NCBI GenBank assembly: GCA_934546685.1
Contig: CAKTEB010000098.1
Coordinates: 1-7,722, forward strand
DNA length: 7,722 nt
Direction of reading: 5' to 3'
Source of the DNA: an uncultured Oscillospiraceae bacterium
Lineage (GTDB): Bacteria; Bacillota; Clostridia; Oscillospirales; Oscillospiraceae
The first letter of the stretch is position 1. Each line of letters begins with the position of its first letter. Below are positions 1 to 5,444 of the stretch, one piece after another. Below the pieces are notes generated by a model. The model saw nothing but the letters and a program-made list of their open reading frames with translations. It was not told where the DNA came from and did not search any database. Position numbers and translations under genes: made by a program.

Positions 1-380
1 CCGCAGTAGGCACGAAGGGGGCGGAAGCAGTGCCGCAGGCACGCCGCCCCCTGATTAAAATTCGGGCTAGGCATTTATGCGAATTCGTCTGGAACCGATT
101 CGTCAAGGCCTGTCCCTATTAACCCCCGCCAGGGATGCAAGGGGCGGAGCCCCTTGCCACGCCTTTCTCCCCAATCTTTCGTCGTGCAACGAAAGATTGG
201 GCCCCCGGAGGGCGTTAGTCAGCGCAGTGCGGCAAGAGAGGGCGCACTACAAAAATTAGCAGCCCCCGGAGGGCGTTAGTCAGCGTAGTGCGGCAAGAGA
301 GGGCGCACTGCAAAAATTAGCATCCCCCGGAGGGCGTGAGTCTCGCAGAGCGTCAAAGACGGGCGATCAATCATCGCCCC
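1..380 (-). repeat. Structured interspersed repeat, copy A (inverted, expanded)
   Basis: This is a copy of the repeat family also seen at 3459-3700 and 7511-7722, in reverse orientation. Blocks shared with the other copies include 53-73 (21 bp identical in all three) and 101-157 (one mismatch to copy B). Read on the minus strand it begins with a GGGCGAT/ATCGCCC hairpin (arms 361-367 and 373-379). It then has the 61-bp tandem units, a 13-bp stem at 170-182/189-201, a 9-bp stem at 137-145/149-157, and a final hairpin with arms 16-24/44-52 enclosing a second stem (30-34/38-42). It starts about 28 bp beyond the portal stop codon, so minus-strand phage transcripts would run into it. The first base of the window may not be its true end. 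No transposase is present, so it would be a non-autonomous or RNA-level element. Confidence 0.85.
201..345. repeat. 61-bp tandem repeat, two units plus partial third
   Basis: Unit 1 is 201-261 and unit 2 is 262-322. They differ at only two positions (C/T in the AGCGYAGTG part, A/G in CACTRC). A third, partial unit starts at 323 (CCCCCGGAGGGCGTGAGTC) and then diverges. Each unit opens with a GCCC/GGGC mini-hairpin and contains an AGTGCG/CGCACT stem around a purine-rich loop (GCAAGAGAGG). Copies B and C of the repeat lack the complete units. A degenerate trace of the unit (TTGCCGCACT, minus-strand sense) occurs at 3391-3400 next to copy B. Confidence 0.85.
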
Positions 381-408
381 GCAAGTCGCCGCAGCCAATT
401 CCGACCCC

Positions 409-1683
409 TCACTTCCTCCCAAAGTACCACTCTCTCATTTCCTCCTTCTCCATGACCCCGGCCTTCACCATCTCCATCCTTCTCTCAAACTCCTGCTGGG
501 TGTCCTCAAAGACCCCGTCCCCGAATCGAACCTCCATCCCCCACTCCCCCTGGGGGATGATCCCGGCCAGCTCCCCCAGGGTCTCCACCGCCTGGGCGGT
601 CTGCCGGAGGGCCGGGGCCAGGCCCTGGGTCTGGATGGCGGCGCAGGTGTGGTAGGTGGTGCGGTCCTGGGAGATGACCTGGGTGGCGGTGAGGGCTCCG
701 GTGCGCTCGTCCAGGGCCATGGTGCCCGGAGACAGCTGGCACTGGTTCTCGATCATGTGCAGGATGATCTTGAGCCCCGCCAGATACTCCGCCGTGCGGA
801 TGCTGGGGGAGTAGTCCTGGAAGGGCTGGTGCTCCTCGGCGGGGTCGAGAATATAGGTGTCGGTGGTGGGATCCTGGTACCGGAGGCCCCGGAAGGATTT
901 CCGCTTGCCCTCCGGGACGATGGCCCCCCGCTCCACGATGTTCTTCCGCTTGGCGGAGTGGAGCTCGTAGAGGAGCTCGGAATACACCCGGTCAAACTCC
1001 CGGATGCTGCCCAGGGCCCCGGCGTAGAGGCTCACGGGCAGGGGCGAGGAATCGTCCGCCATGTTGGCAAAGGGCATTTTCAGGAGCCCGAACAGGGGCC
1101 CCTTTGCCCCCTGGATCTCCACCTCCGGCTCCAAATTCGCCCAGTCCGGGCACACGGACAGGGGCGCCTCCGCCCCCAATACCTCCCCCCGGAGCCGGTA
1201 GGCCCGGTTGGTGATGTGCAGGGTGCCCTCCCGGAAATCGAAGGTCTCCAGCTTGGCGTAGCCCCCGAACACGTCCACAAAGTACCCGGCCTGGATGCTG
1301 CCGTCGGGGCCGAACCGGGTGGGGAACAGCTGCCCCGGCCCCGCCAGGGAGAAGGTGAACCTCCCGTTTTCCAGCCCCGGACGGATGGCCACATAGCCGA
1401 AGGCCGCCGCCAGCTGCACGGCCAGTTGTATTTTTTCCAACAGCGGCTCCAGGGCATTCCGGATGAAAATTCCCCTGGGGCTGTCCCCGCAGGAGAGCTC
1501 CATTTCCCCGGTGACCAGGGTGGCCGTGTGGGCGGTGATGGCGGCGGGCAGGCCCGATGGGCACAGGCCGTTTTCCCCGTAGTCGGCGCCTCCGTAGAAG
1601 GCCTCCTGCCAGCTTGATATGGCCCGGGCCATGGGCGCGGAGATGGCCGCGTCCTCCCAAATTCCCTTGTTCAATCGTTCCAT
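409..1683 (-). CDS. Phage portal protein (A118/SPP1-like)
   Basis: Portal proteins form the dodecameric ring at one capsid vertex through which DNA is packaged and to which the terminase docks. The assignment rests on order (directly after the large terminase) and on the C-terminal half. That half carries a block resembling A118-family portals: a GSIREFD/YSELLYEL helix near residues 225-240, LSPGTMALDERTG followed by TATQVIS, and an acidic helical tail ending KEEMREWYFGRK. At 424 residues it is somewhat shorter than the roughly 480-500 usual for the family. I chose the ATG at 1681-1683 over an upstream TTG seven codons earlier. The ATG has an AAGGAG site about 8 bases upstream and its A overlaps the terminase stop as TGATG, so translation is probably coupled. 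No stop or frameshift is seen. No head protease, scaffold or capsid gene follows; repeat copy A begins about 28 bp after the stop. Confidence 0.8.
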   Translation of the reverse strand: MERLNKGIWEDAAISAPMARAISSWQEAFYGGADYGENGLCPSGLPAAITAHTATLVTGEMELSCGDSPRGIFIRNALEPLLEKIQLAVQLAAAFGYVAIRPGLENGRFTFSLAGPGQLFPTRFGPDGSIQAGYFVDVFGGYAKLETFDFREGTLHITNRAYRLRGEVLGAEAPLSVCPDWANLEPEVEIQGAKGPLFGLLKMPFANMADDSSPLPVSLYAGALGSIREFDRVYSELLYELHSAKRKNIVERGAIVPEGKRKSFRGLRYQDPTTDTYILDPAEEHQPFQDYSPSIRTAEYLAGLKIILHMIENQCQLSPGTMALDERTGALTATQVISQDRTTYHTCAAIQTQGLAPALRQTAQAVETLGELAGIIPQGEWGMEVRFGDGVFEDTQQEFERRMEMVKAGVMEKEEMREWYFGRK

Positions 1684-2921
1684 CAGTTCTCTCTCCTTCT
1701 CCAAACCGGCTCCAGCGCGTAGCGCACGGCGTCGATGTGATGGTTGTTCCGGTCCGGGTATCCGGGGAGCAGCTCCCCCTGGCCGTCCCGGCTGTACTCA
1801 TATTGGGCGAATTCCTTGGCGGTATCCGGACATTTTCCGGGGTCAATGACAATTTCAGCCAGAGATTGCAGCCATTTGGTGGAATATTCCACGCTGCCTG
1901 GCCCCTTTCTGGCCCCCCGGCAGAAGAGGCCCAGATCCCGGTAGTCGAGGATGGACTTCTTCTCCGCGGAGTCCGCCGTGATGAGCTGATCCTCGTCCAC
2001 GCCCAAATCGAAGATGGCCGCCGCCGTGTCCCGGTTGCTTTTCCGGTAAAAGGTCAGCTCGTCCAGGATGAAAAGCCGCCGCCGGGCCGCGTCGTAGTGC
2101 ATGCGGTTGAAGGCGAAGGGATCGGGGTAATAGCCCCAGTCCACCCCGCAGTAGATCCGGTCAAACTCCCTCCGCTCCTCCTGGGAGATCTCCCGGAGTC
2201 GGAGATTCTGGAACACCGCGGCCCCCTGTCCCCCGGGCTCCCCCAGGTATTCCTGGCGGTAGGCGGCGGGGTTTTGTATTTTCAACAATTCCGCGTCCTC
2301 CAAAAATCGCTGGCCCAGCCACTCCGGGGGCAGATCCAGATAGCTGCTCCGATGGACAAGCACCCCCTTCCCGGGCTCCAGGAGATACCGGTTGGCAAAG
2401 CTCCGGCGGTTCTTCGGGGGGTTGAAGGTGTAGAAGCTCCAGGTTTTGTCGCCGCCCCGGAGGATGGACTGCTGGATGGATCGGGTCTCCTCCAATCCCC
2501 CGAACTGGTCCCATTCCTCCAGATGCAGGAGGCCCATGTAGCCAAAGGGTGGCTTGATGGACTTCAGGGCCCCGGGATCCTCGCCGCCCAGGAAGAAGAT
2601 CTTCTGGCCCGTGGGGAGATAGGTGAGCTCCATGGGCTCCACGGTGGCCCGGAATTTCTCCCGGAGGCCCAGCGTCTCCACCGCCCACTGGTACTGGGCG
2701 AAGACGGATTTCCGGAGGGTCTTCTGCACCTTTCGCAGCACCGCCCCGTGGATCTCCGGGTTGCGGATCAGCAAAAGGATGAGTTCCAGGGAGACAAAGG
2801 AGCTCTTTCCGCTGCCCCGTCCCCCGGCCAGCACGAAGCGGCTGAGCTCCCCCTGCCGGATGGCCTGGTGTACGGGCCGGAAGGTTGGGGCCAGCAGCTC
2901 CGAGAGTCTACAGGTCGTCAA
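1683..2921 (-). CDS. terL: Phage terminase large subunit (PBSX/Terminase_3 type)
   Basis: This is the ATP-driven motor and nuclease that packages phage DNA into proheads, 412 residues long and about full length for the PBSX-type family. The N-terminal ATPase domain has a Walker A (GGRGSGKSS, residues 33-41), a Walker B with catalytic acidic residues (LLHLEEWDQ, 131-139) and a coupling motif (TFNPP, 165-169). The C-terminal RNase H-like nuclease shows the expected acidic triad: D261 in GVDWG, D317 in ITADS, and D397 in HHIDAVRY. All key residues are present, so it looks functional. The start used is TTG at 2919-2921, preceded by a GGGG-containing site and overlapping the end of the upstream gene by 14 bases. 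A start slightly further in is possible. Its stop overlaps the portal ATG (TGATG). Family assignment is firm; whether it serves a living phage is unknown. Confidence 0.92.
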   Translation of the reverse strand: MTTCRLSELLAPTFRPVHQAIRQGELSRFVLAGGRGSGKSSFVSLELILLLIRNPEIHGAVLRKVQKTLRKSVFAQYQWAVETLGLREKFRATVEPMELTYLPTGQKIFFLGGEDPGALKSIKPPFGYMGLLHLEEWDQFGGLEETRSIQQSILRGGDKTWSFYTFNPPKNRRSFANRYLLEPGKGVLVHRSSYLDLPPEWLGQRFLEDAELLKIQNPAAYRQEYLGEPGGQGAAVFQNLRLREISQEERREFDRIYCGVDWGYYPDPFAFNRMHYDAARRRLFILDELTFYRKSNRDTAAAIFDLGVDEDQLITADSAEKKSILDYRDLGLFCRGARKGPGSVEYSTKWLQSLAEIVIDPGKCPDTAKEFAQYEYSRDGQGELLPGYPDRNNHHIDAVRYALEPVWRRREN

Positions 2922-3159
2922 GGATCGTCACCCCGTCTTCCTCCGCCGGAGCCTCCTCCGGCTTCTCCTGCCAGCGGTCTGGACAGCGGTTTTTCAGCCA
3001 AAAGGTCAGGGCCCGGACGTCCGGGCCCACATGATGGCTGGTGGTGACGGTCTTTTCCCCGGTTTTGTCGGAAAATTCCGTCCGGGTCTCCTGATATTCA
3101 TAGCCCAGGGCCTTTTTCAGGAGGCTCTCTTCCACCTGGGTTAGGGTGTCTTGCTCCAT
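2908..3159 (-). CDS. terS: Small-terminase-like protein (short, no visible HTH)
   Basis: This 83-residue protein starts at ATG 3157-3159 behind a good AAAGGAG site 7-8 bases upstream. It is the first gene of the cassette and overlaps terL by 14 bases. It begins LTQVEESLLKKALGYEYQET, continues with a charged segment, and has DVRALTFWLKNRCPDRW near residues 46-63. The KALGY...(A)xxFWLKNRxPDxW pattern is typical of small terminase-associated proteins in Clostridia phages. The small subunit normally recognises phage DNA and regulates the large subunit. Classical TerS proteins are about 140-180 residues with an N-terminal helix-turn-helix. Here no DNA-binding domain is visible, so it may be the C-terminal half of a TerS or a variant family. 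The name rests mainly on position and this motif. Confidence 0.6.
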   Translation of the reverse strand: MEQDTLTQVEESLLKKALGYEYQETRTEFSDKTGEKTVTTSHHVGPDVRALTFWLKNRCPDRWQEKPEEAPAEEDGVTILDDL

Positions 3160-3294
3160 GGGATCGCTCCTTTCGGGTGGGTTGATTGGTGGATGGTTGG
3201 GGGAATGGGAGTAAATGGCAGAGGGGTGGGTATGGCAAAGCCCGCCGGGGGAGGCCTGGCGGGCTGGAGGGTTTTTTCAGTTTTTCACGGTATC
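3160..3294 (-). other. C-rich, G-poor leader of the phage cassette
   Basis: Between the putative promoter and the small-terminase gene the minus-strand RNA first passes a hairpin (arms 3239-3246/3258-3265, AGCCCGCC with GGCGGGCT). It then crosses about 60 bases that are strikingly C-rich with almost no G (about 3174-3235), ending at the ribosome binding site. The complementary strand has many GG/GGG runs. On the plus strand the hairpin is followed, six bases later, by T6 (3272-3277), but no plus-strand gene precedes it. No coding sequence is supported here. Confidence 0.5.
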
Positions 3295-3323
3295 ATTGTA
3301 GCACGGTTTGGGGCGTTTGTCGT
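3295..3323 (-). promoter_or_regulatory. Probable promoter of the phage packaging cassette
   Basis: On the minus strand an extended -10 (TGCTACAAT; TACAAT at 3295-3300) is preceded by a 17-base spacer and a weak -35 (ACGACA, 3318-3323). It lies about 135 bases upstream of the small-terminase start and is the only good minus-strand promoter candidate in this gap. The extended TGn motif would compensate for the poor -35. Confidence 0.5.
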
Positions 3324-3458
3324 CTCCTGTTTGTCTCGATTGGGCCAGAGGCACAAACGGCTTTTCTCTGTTCACTCTTCTCTGTTCTCTTTGCCGCACT
3401 AGAGCACAGCACGCATCCCCGTTCGGCGCTTCACCCATGGCTTTCCATAATCTTGTAG

Positions 3459-3700
3459 GGGCGATTATCAATCGCCCGCTTTGACGCACCACGTTGACCT
3501 ACGGTCTCCGACGGCCCCCTTTCTGCACCGGCAGAAAGAGGGGAAAGAACGGGCAAGGGGCTCCGCCCCTTGCATCCCTGGCGGGGGTTCATAGGGACAG
3601 GCCTTGACGTATCGGTGCCAGACGAGCCCGCATCGGTGCCTAGCCCGAATTTTAATCGCAAGGGGCGCTCCGCTTATCCCCCCTTGCTCGTGCCTACTGC
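3459..3700 (+). repeat. Structured interspersed repeat, copy B
   Basis: This is the plus-orientation copy. In order it has: a GGGCGATT/AATCGCCC hairpin (3459-3466/3470-3477); a CCCC + CTTTCTGC / GCAGAAAG + A-bulge + GGGG hairpin (3515-3526/3531-3543); a 9-bp hairpin GCAAGGGGC/GCCCCTTGC (3553-3561/3565-3573); a conserved linker containing AGGGACAGGCCTTGACG; a conserved block TGCCTAGCCCGAATTTTAAT; and an end hairpin GCAAGGGG/CCCCTTGC (3658-3665/3680-3687). Positions 3635-3693 are identical over 59 bp to 7664-7722. It lies between the tmRNA terminators and the phage promoter. An AT-poor stretch at 3324-3458 just before it shows only a 10-bp direct repeat (TTCTCTGTTC at 3364 and 3378). Confidence 0.88.
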
Positions 3701-3747
3701 CAGTGCGTGGGGCGCAGTTGTGCCTACATAGAGCTCAAAGCGTGGTT

Positions 3748-3774
3748 GCAGTAGGCACGAAGGGGGCGGAAGCA
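3748..3774 (-). repeat. Inverted fragment of the repeat's terminal segment
   Basis: These 27 bases are identical to positions 3-29 at the end of copy A. The first 11 (GCAGTAGGCAC) form an inverted pair with GTGCCTACTGC at 3690-3700, the end of copy B. A third GTGCCTAC lies at 3720-3726. The arrangement suggests a second, truncated repeat copy facing copy B tail to tail. Confidence 0.7.
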
Positions 3775-3820
3775 AAAACTGGGGCCCCCGCCAAAGCCCA
3801 GCGAAGCGGGTTTGGTGGGG
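3774..3820 (-). terminator. Second terminator-like hairpin downstream of ssrA
   Basis: A long stem pairs 3786-3799 with 3808-3820 (CCCC, a G-T wobble, CCAAA, a bulged G, CCC). The loop on the minus strand contains TTCG. On the minus strand it is followed after about 7 bases by T5 (complement of 3774-3778). The offset of the T-run makes it weaker than the terminator at 3857-3898; it may be a back-up terminator or only a structured repeat. Confidence 0.4.
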
Positions 3821-3856
3821 AGAGGAGGAGCAGCGAAGTGAGCGCGTCGACGGCGC

Positions 3857-3898
3857 AAAAAAAGCGTCGTCGCAAGCGATACGCAGCTTGCGACGACG
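3857..3898 (-). terminator. Intrinsic terminator of ssrA
   Basis: A perfect 13-bp stem (3865-3877 with 3886-3898, outer arms CGTCGTCGCAAG/CTTGCGACGACG) with an 8-base loop is followed on the minus strand by C and T7 (complement of 3857-3863). The stem begins directly after the encoded CCA of the tmRNA at 3899, so the primary transcript would end in a hairpin that must be trimmed to make the mature 3' end. Confidence 0.92.
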
Positions 3899-4249
3899 TG
3901 GTGGAGCTGAGGGGAATTGAACCCCTGTCCGAAAACAGCTTGACAGGACTTTCTCCGGGCGCAGACGATTATTTACATTCCCTTGCCGGAGCGCGAACCG
4001 TCACGCTCTCCGGTTTGGTAGCTTCATCATGCATGGTATGCGCAAAGCTTAGCATACGCACGGTCACCACTCAAATCACACCCGAGACCCGGCTCGTGGT
4101 CCTTCCGGAACGGATGGGCTGCTAATTAAGCAGCAGCCAGAACGAAATTATCGTTGTCAGTTCATTAAAAGTTTGCCCTTTTTAGAGAGGAAAGGCGCCT
4201 CTGCCCGCTTATCAAGCCTCACTGCCCCCGTCGAACCCGTTACAGCCCC
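3899..4249 (-). ncRNA. ssrA: Transfer-messenger RNA (tmRNA)
   Basis: tmRNA rescues stalled ribosomes with SmpB: it enters as a tRNA-Ala mimic, then encodes a degradation tag. It is 351 nt. The 5' end GGGGCTG (4249-4243) pairs with CAGCTCC near the 3' end, giving a 7-bp acceptor stem with the G3-U identity pair for alanyl-tRNA synthetase. The 5' domain has the conserved GGGTTCGACGGGG, the T-arm has GGGGTTCAATTCCCC, and CCA is encoded (3901-3899). The tag frame is 4158-4126: resume codon GAC, then DNDNFVLAAA and TAA. An in-frame TGA two codons before GAC (4164-4162) limits where the tag can start. The hydrophobic LAAA end fits recognition by ClpXP-type proteases. I see no good promoter directly upstream, so co-transcription with smpB and the isomerase plus 5' processing is likely. 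Confidence 0.97.
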
Positions 4250-4254
4250 ATGTA

Positions 4255-4383
4255 GCGGCCACGGGAGTGGCCGCGATGAAATTCCACTTCGTGGAGTGAA
4301 ATTTGCTTCGCAAATGAAATCCGGCTTCGCCAGATGAAATCGCCTTGCGGCGGTGGTGGTGTCGCGTTGCGACGGATTGAATT
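4255..4383. repeat. Array of small hairpins joined by TGAAAT linkers
   Basis: Between the isomerase stop and the tmRNA 5' end lie six consecutive short hairpins. Arms are: GCGGCCAC/GTGGCCGC (4255-4274), TCCAC/GTGGA (4283-4295), ATTTGC/GCAAAT (4301-4315), CCGGC/GCCAG with one mismatch (4321-4333), CGCC/GGCG (4341-4352) and GTCGC/GCGAC (4361-4373). Three have the loop TTC closed by C-G. TGAAAT separates the first five exactly (4277, 4297, 4315, 4335), giving an 18-20 bp period; a degenerate TGAATT ends the array at 4378. Stems differ in sequence while linker and loop are conserved. The only tract in this gap that could carry a tmRNA promoter is this array, and none is apparent. Confidence 0.8.
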
Positions 4384-4921
4384 AGTATCTTCCGAAGGGA
4401 TCCGGGAGCTTGGTGGGCTCCGGATACTCTACGCCGAAGGTCTCCACGGTGACGGTTTTGATCTTCTGCTCGGTCTGGGGCCGATCGTTCATGTCAGTCT
4501 TCACGGAGGCGATCTGATCCACCACGTCCATGCCCTCAGTGACCTTGCCGAAGGCGGCGTACTGGTTGTTGAGGTGCTTGGCGTCGGCGTGCATAATGAA
4601 GAACTGGCTGCCCGCGGAGTTGGGGTGGCCGGCCCGGGCCATGGACAGGACGCCGCGCTTGTGGCTCAGGGTGTTCTTCACGCCGTTCATCAGGAACTCG
4701 CCCTTGATGCAGTAGCCGGGGCCGCCCATGCCGGTGCCCTCGGGGTCGCCGCCCTGGATCATAAAGCCGGGGATGACCCGGTGGAAGATCAGGCCGTCGT
4801 AGAAGCCCTTGGAGGCCAGGGACACGAAGTTATTGACAGTTTCCGGGGCGATCTCGGGATAGAGCTCCGCGACGATCTTGCCGCCGTTTTCCATTTCGAT
4901 GGTAACAACAGGATTCGACAT
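4382..4921 (-). CDS. Cyclophilin-type peptidyl-prolyl cis-trans isomerase
   Basis: This enzyme catalyses cis-trans isomerisation of X-Pro bonds in protein folding. It has 179 residues, a single domain and no signal peptide, so it is probably cytoplasmic. Signature motifs are FHRVIPGFMIQGGDP (residues 46-60, with the catalytic Arg at 48 and the Phe-Met-x-Gln pocket), GVLSMARAGHPNSAGSQFFI (90-109) and YAAFGKVTEGMDVVD (121-135). The tryptophan that cyclosporin contacts in eukaryotic cyclophilins is replaced (HLNNQY segment), as in many bacterial members, so low drug sensitivity is likely (inference). The ATG overlaps the smpB stop as TGATG, with an AAAGGA site inside the smpB end, indicating an operon with coupled translation. 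The gene sits between smpB and ssrA. The family is certain; client proteins are unknown. Confidence 0.94.
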   Translation of the reverse strand: MSNPVVTIEMENGGKIVAELYPEIAPETVNNFVSLASKGFYDGLIFHRVIPGFMIQGGDPEGTGMGGPGYCIKGEFLMNGVKNTLSHKRGVLSMARAGHPNSAGSQFFIMHADAKHLNNQYAAFGKVTEGMDVVDQIASVKTDMNDRPQTEQKIKTVTVETFGVEYPEPTKLPDPFGRY

Positions 4922-5391
4922 CAGTATTGATTCCTTTCTTTCATGGCCCGGTCCATCTGACGCTTGGCGTCCTTCTCCGCGGCCACGGCACGTTTATCAT
5001 GGAGCTTTTTGCCCTTGGCCAGGGCGATCTCCACCTTAACCCGGGAGTTCTTGAAATACACCGACAGGGGCACCAATGCGTAGCCCGCCTGGGCCACCTT
5101 GGTATCCAGATAGTGGATCTCCTTTTTGTGGAGCAGCAGCCGCCGGGGCCTGAGGGGATCCCCATTGGAGAAGCTGCCCTGCTCGTAGGGGGAGATGTGC
5201 ATCTGCTTCACAAAGACCTGGCCGTTCTGGATGGAACACCAGGCCTCCTTCAGGCTCAGCTTTCCCGCCCGAATGGACTTTACCTCGGTGCCCAGCAGCT
5301 CCACGCCAGCCTCAAATTTTTCCACAATGAAGTATTCATGATAGGCCTTCGGATTCTTCGCCACCAGCTTGATGCCGCTTTTCGCCCCCAA
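4921..5391 (-). CDS. smpB: SsrA-binding protein SmpB
   Basis: SmpB binds tmRNA, delivers it to stalled ribosomes and places its C-terminal tail in the empty mRNA channel. Visible features: HEYFIVEKFEAGVELLGTEV (18-37) and KSIR in the OB-fold core, HISPYEQGS (65-73), RPRRLLLHKKEI (81-92), GKKLHDKR (117-124) and a basic helical tail ending MKERNQY. The length from the chosen start is 156 residues, normal for the family. I place the start at TTG 5391-5389 because AAAGGGGG lies 8 bases upstream and the predicted transcription start is only about 18 bases away. A longer frame reaching 5529 would begin upstream of the promoter and adds residues unlike SmpB. It heads the smpB-isomerase-ssrA unit. 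Confidence 0.96.
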   Translation of the reverse strand: MGAKSGIKLVAKNPKAYHEYFIVEKFEAGVELLGTEVKSIRAGKLSLKEAWCSIQNGQVFVKQMHISPYEQGSFSNGDPLRPRRLLLHKKEIHYLDTKVAQAGYALVPLSVYFKNSRVKVEIALAKGKKLHDKRAVAAEKDAKRQMDRAMKERNQY

Positions 5392-5415
5392 GGTATTCGC
5401 CCCCTTTATGGCCCG

Positions 5416-5444
5416 ATTATACCACAGATCCCCTGGGCTTGCAA
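5416..5444 (-). promoter_or_regulatory. Promoter of the smpB operon
   Basis: On the minus strand TTGCAA (5444-5439), a 17-base spacer and a consensus TATAAT (5421-5416) are followed by the AAAGGGGG site and the TTG start of smpB. The predicted leader is only about 18 bases. The hexamers are identical to those of the divergent lysR-family promoter. Confidence 0.88.

Noticed and set aside
201..345. CRISPR array
   Set aside because: The repeats are directly adjacent 61-bp units without variable spacers, and no cas gene is present.
649..1617. Long plus-strand open frame opposite the portal gene
   Set aside because: The frame is antisense to a well-supported gene, has low-complexity Gly/Val/Pro-rich composition typical of shadow frames in GC-rich DNA, and shows no recognisable domain.
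1557..3047. 496-codon plus-strand open frame opposite terminase and portal
   Set aside because: It overlaps a terminase with all catalytic motifs intact. The frame has Pro/Leu/Glu-rich shadow composition and no family signature.
3239..3277. Plus-strand intrinsic terminator (stem followed by T6)
   Set aside because: Six bases separate stem and T-run, and there is no plus-strand gene upstream to terminate. It is noted only as a leader hairpin of the phage cassette.
3899..3925. Phage attachment site at the ssrA 3' end
   Set aside because: No second copy of the tmRNA 3' segment and no integrase occur in the window, so an att site cannot be claimed from this sequence.
3604..4125. 173-codon plus-strand frame across repeat B and the tmRNA
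   Set aside because: It runs antisense through ssrA and into the repeat; the structured RNA explains the sequence far better.
4255..4383. CRISPR-like array with short repeats
   Set aside because: Units are 18-20 bp with self-complementary, variable stems and a 6-base constant part, unlike any CRISPR repeat-spacer geometry.
4334..4930. 198-codon plus-strand frame opposite the cyclophilin gene
   Set aside because: It is the mirror of a certain cyclophilin gene, with His/Val/Gly-rich shadow composition.
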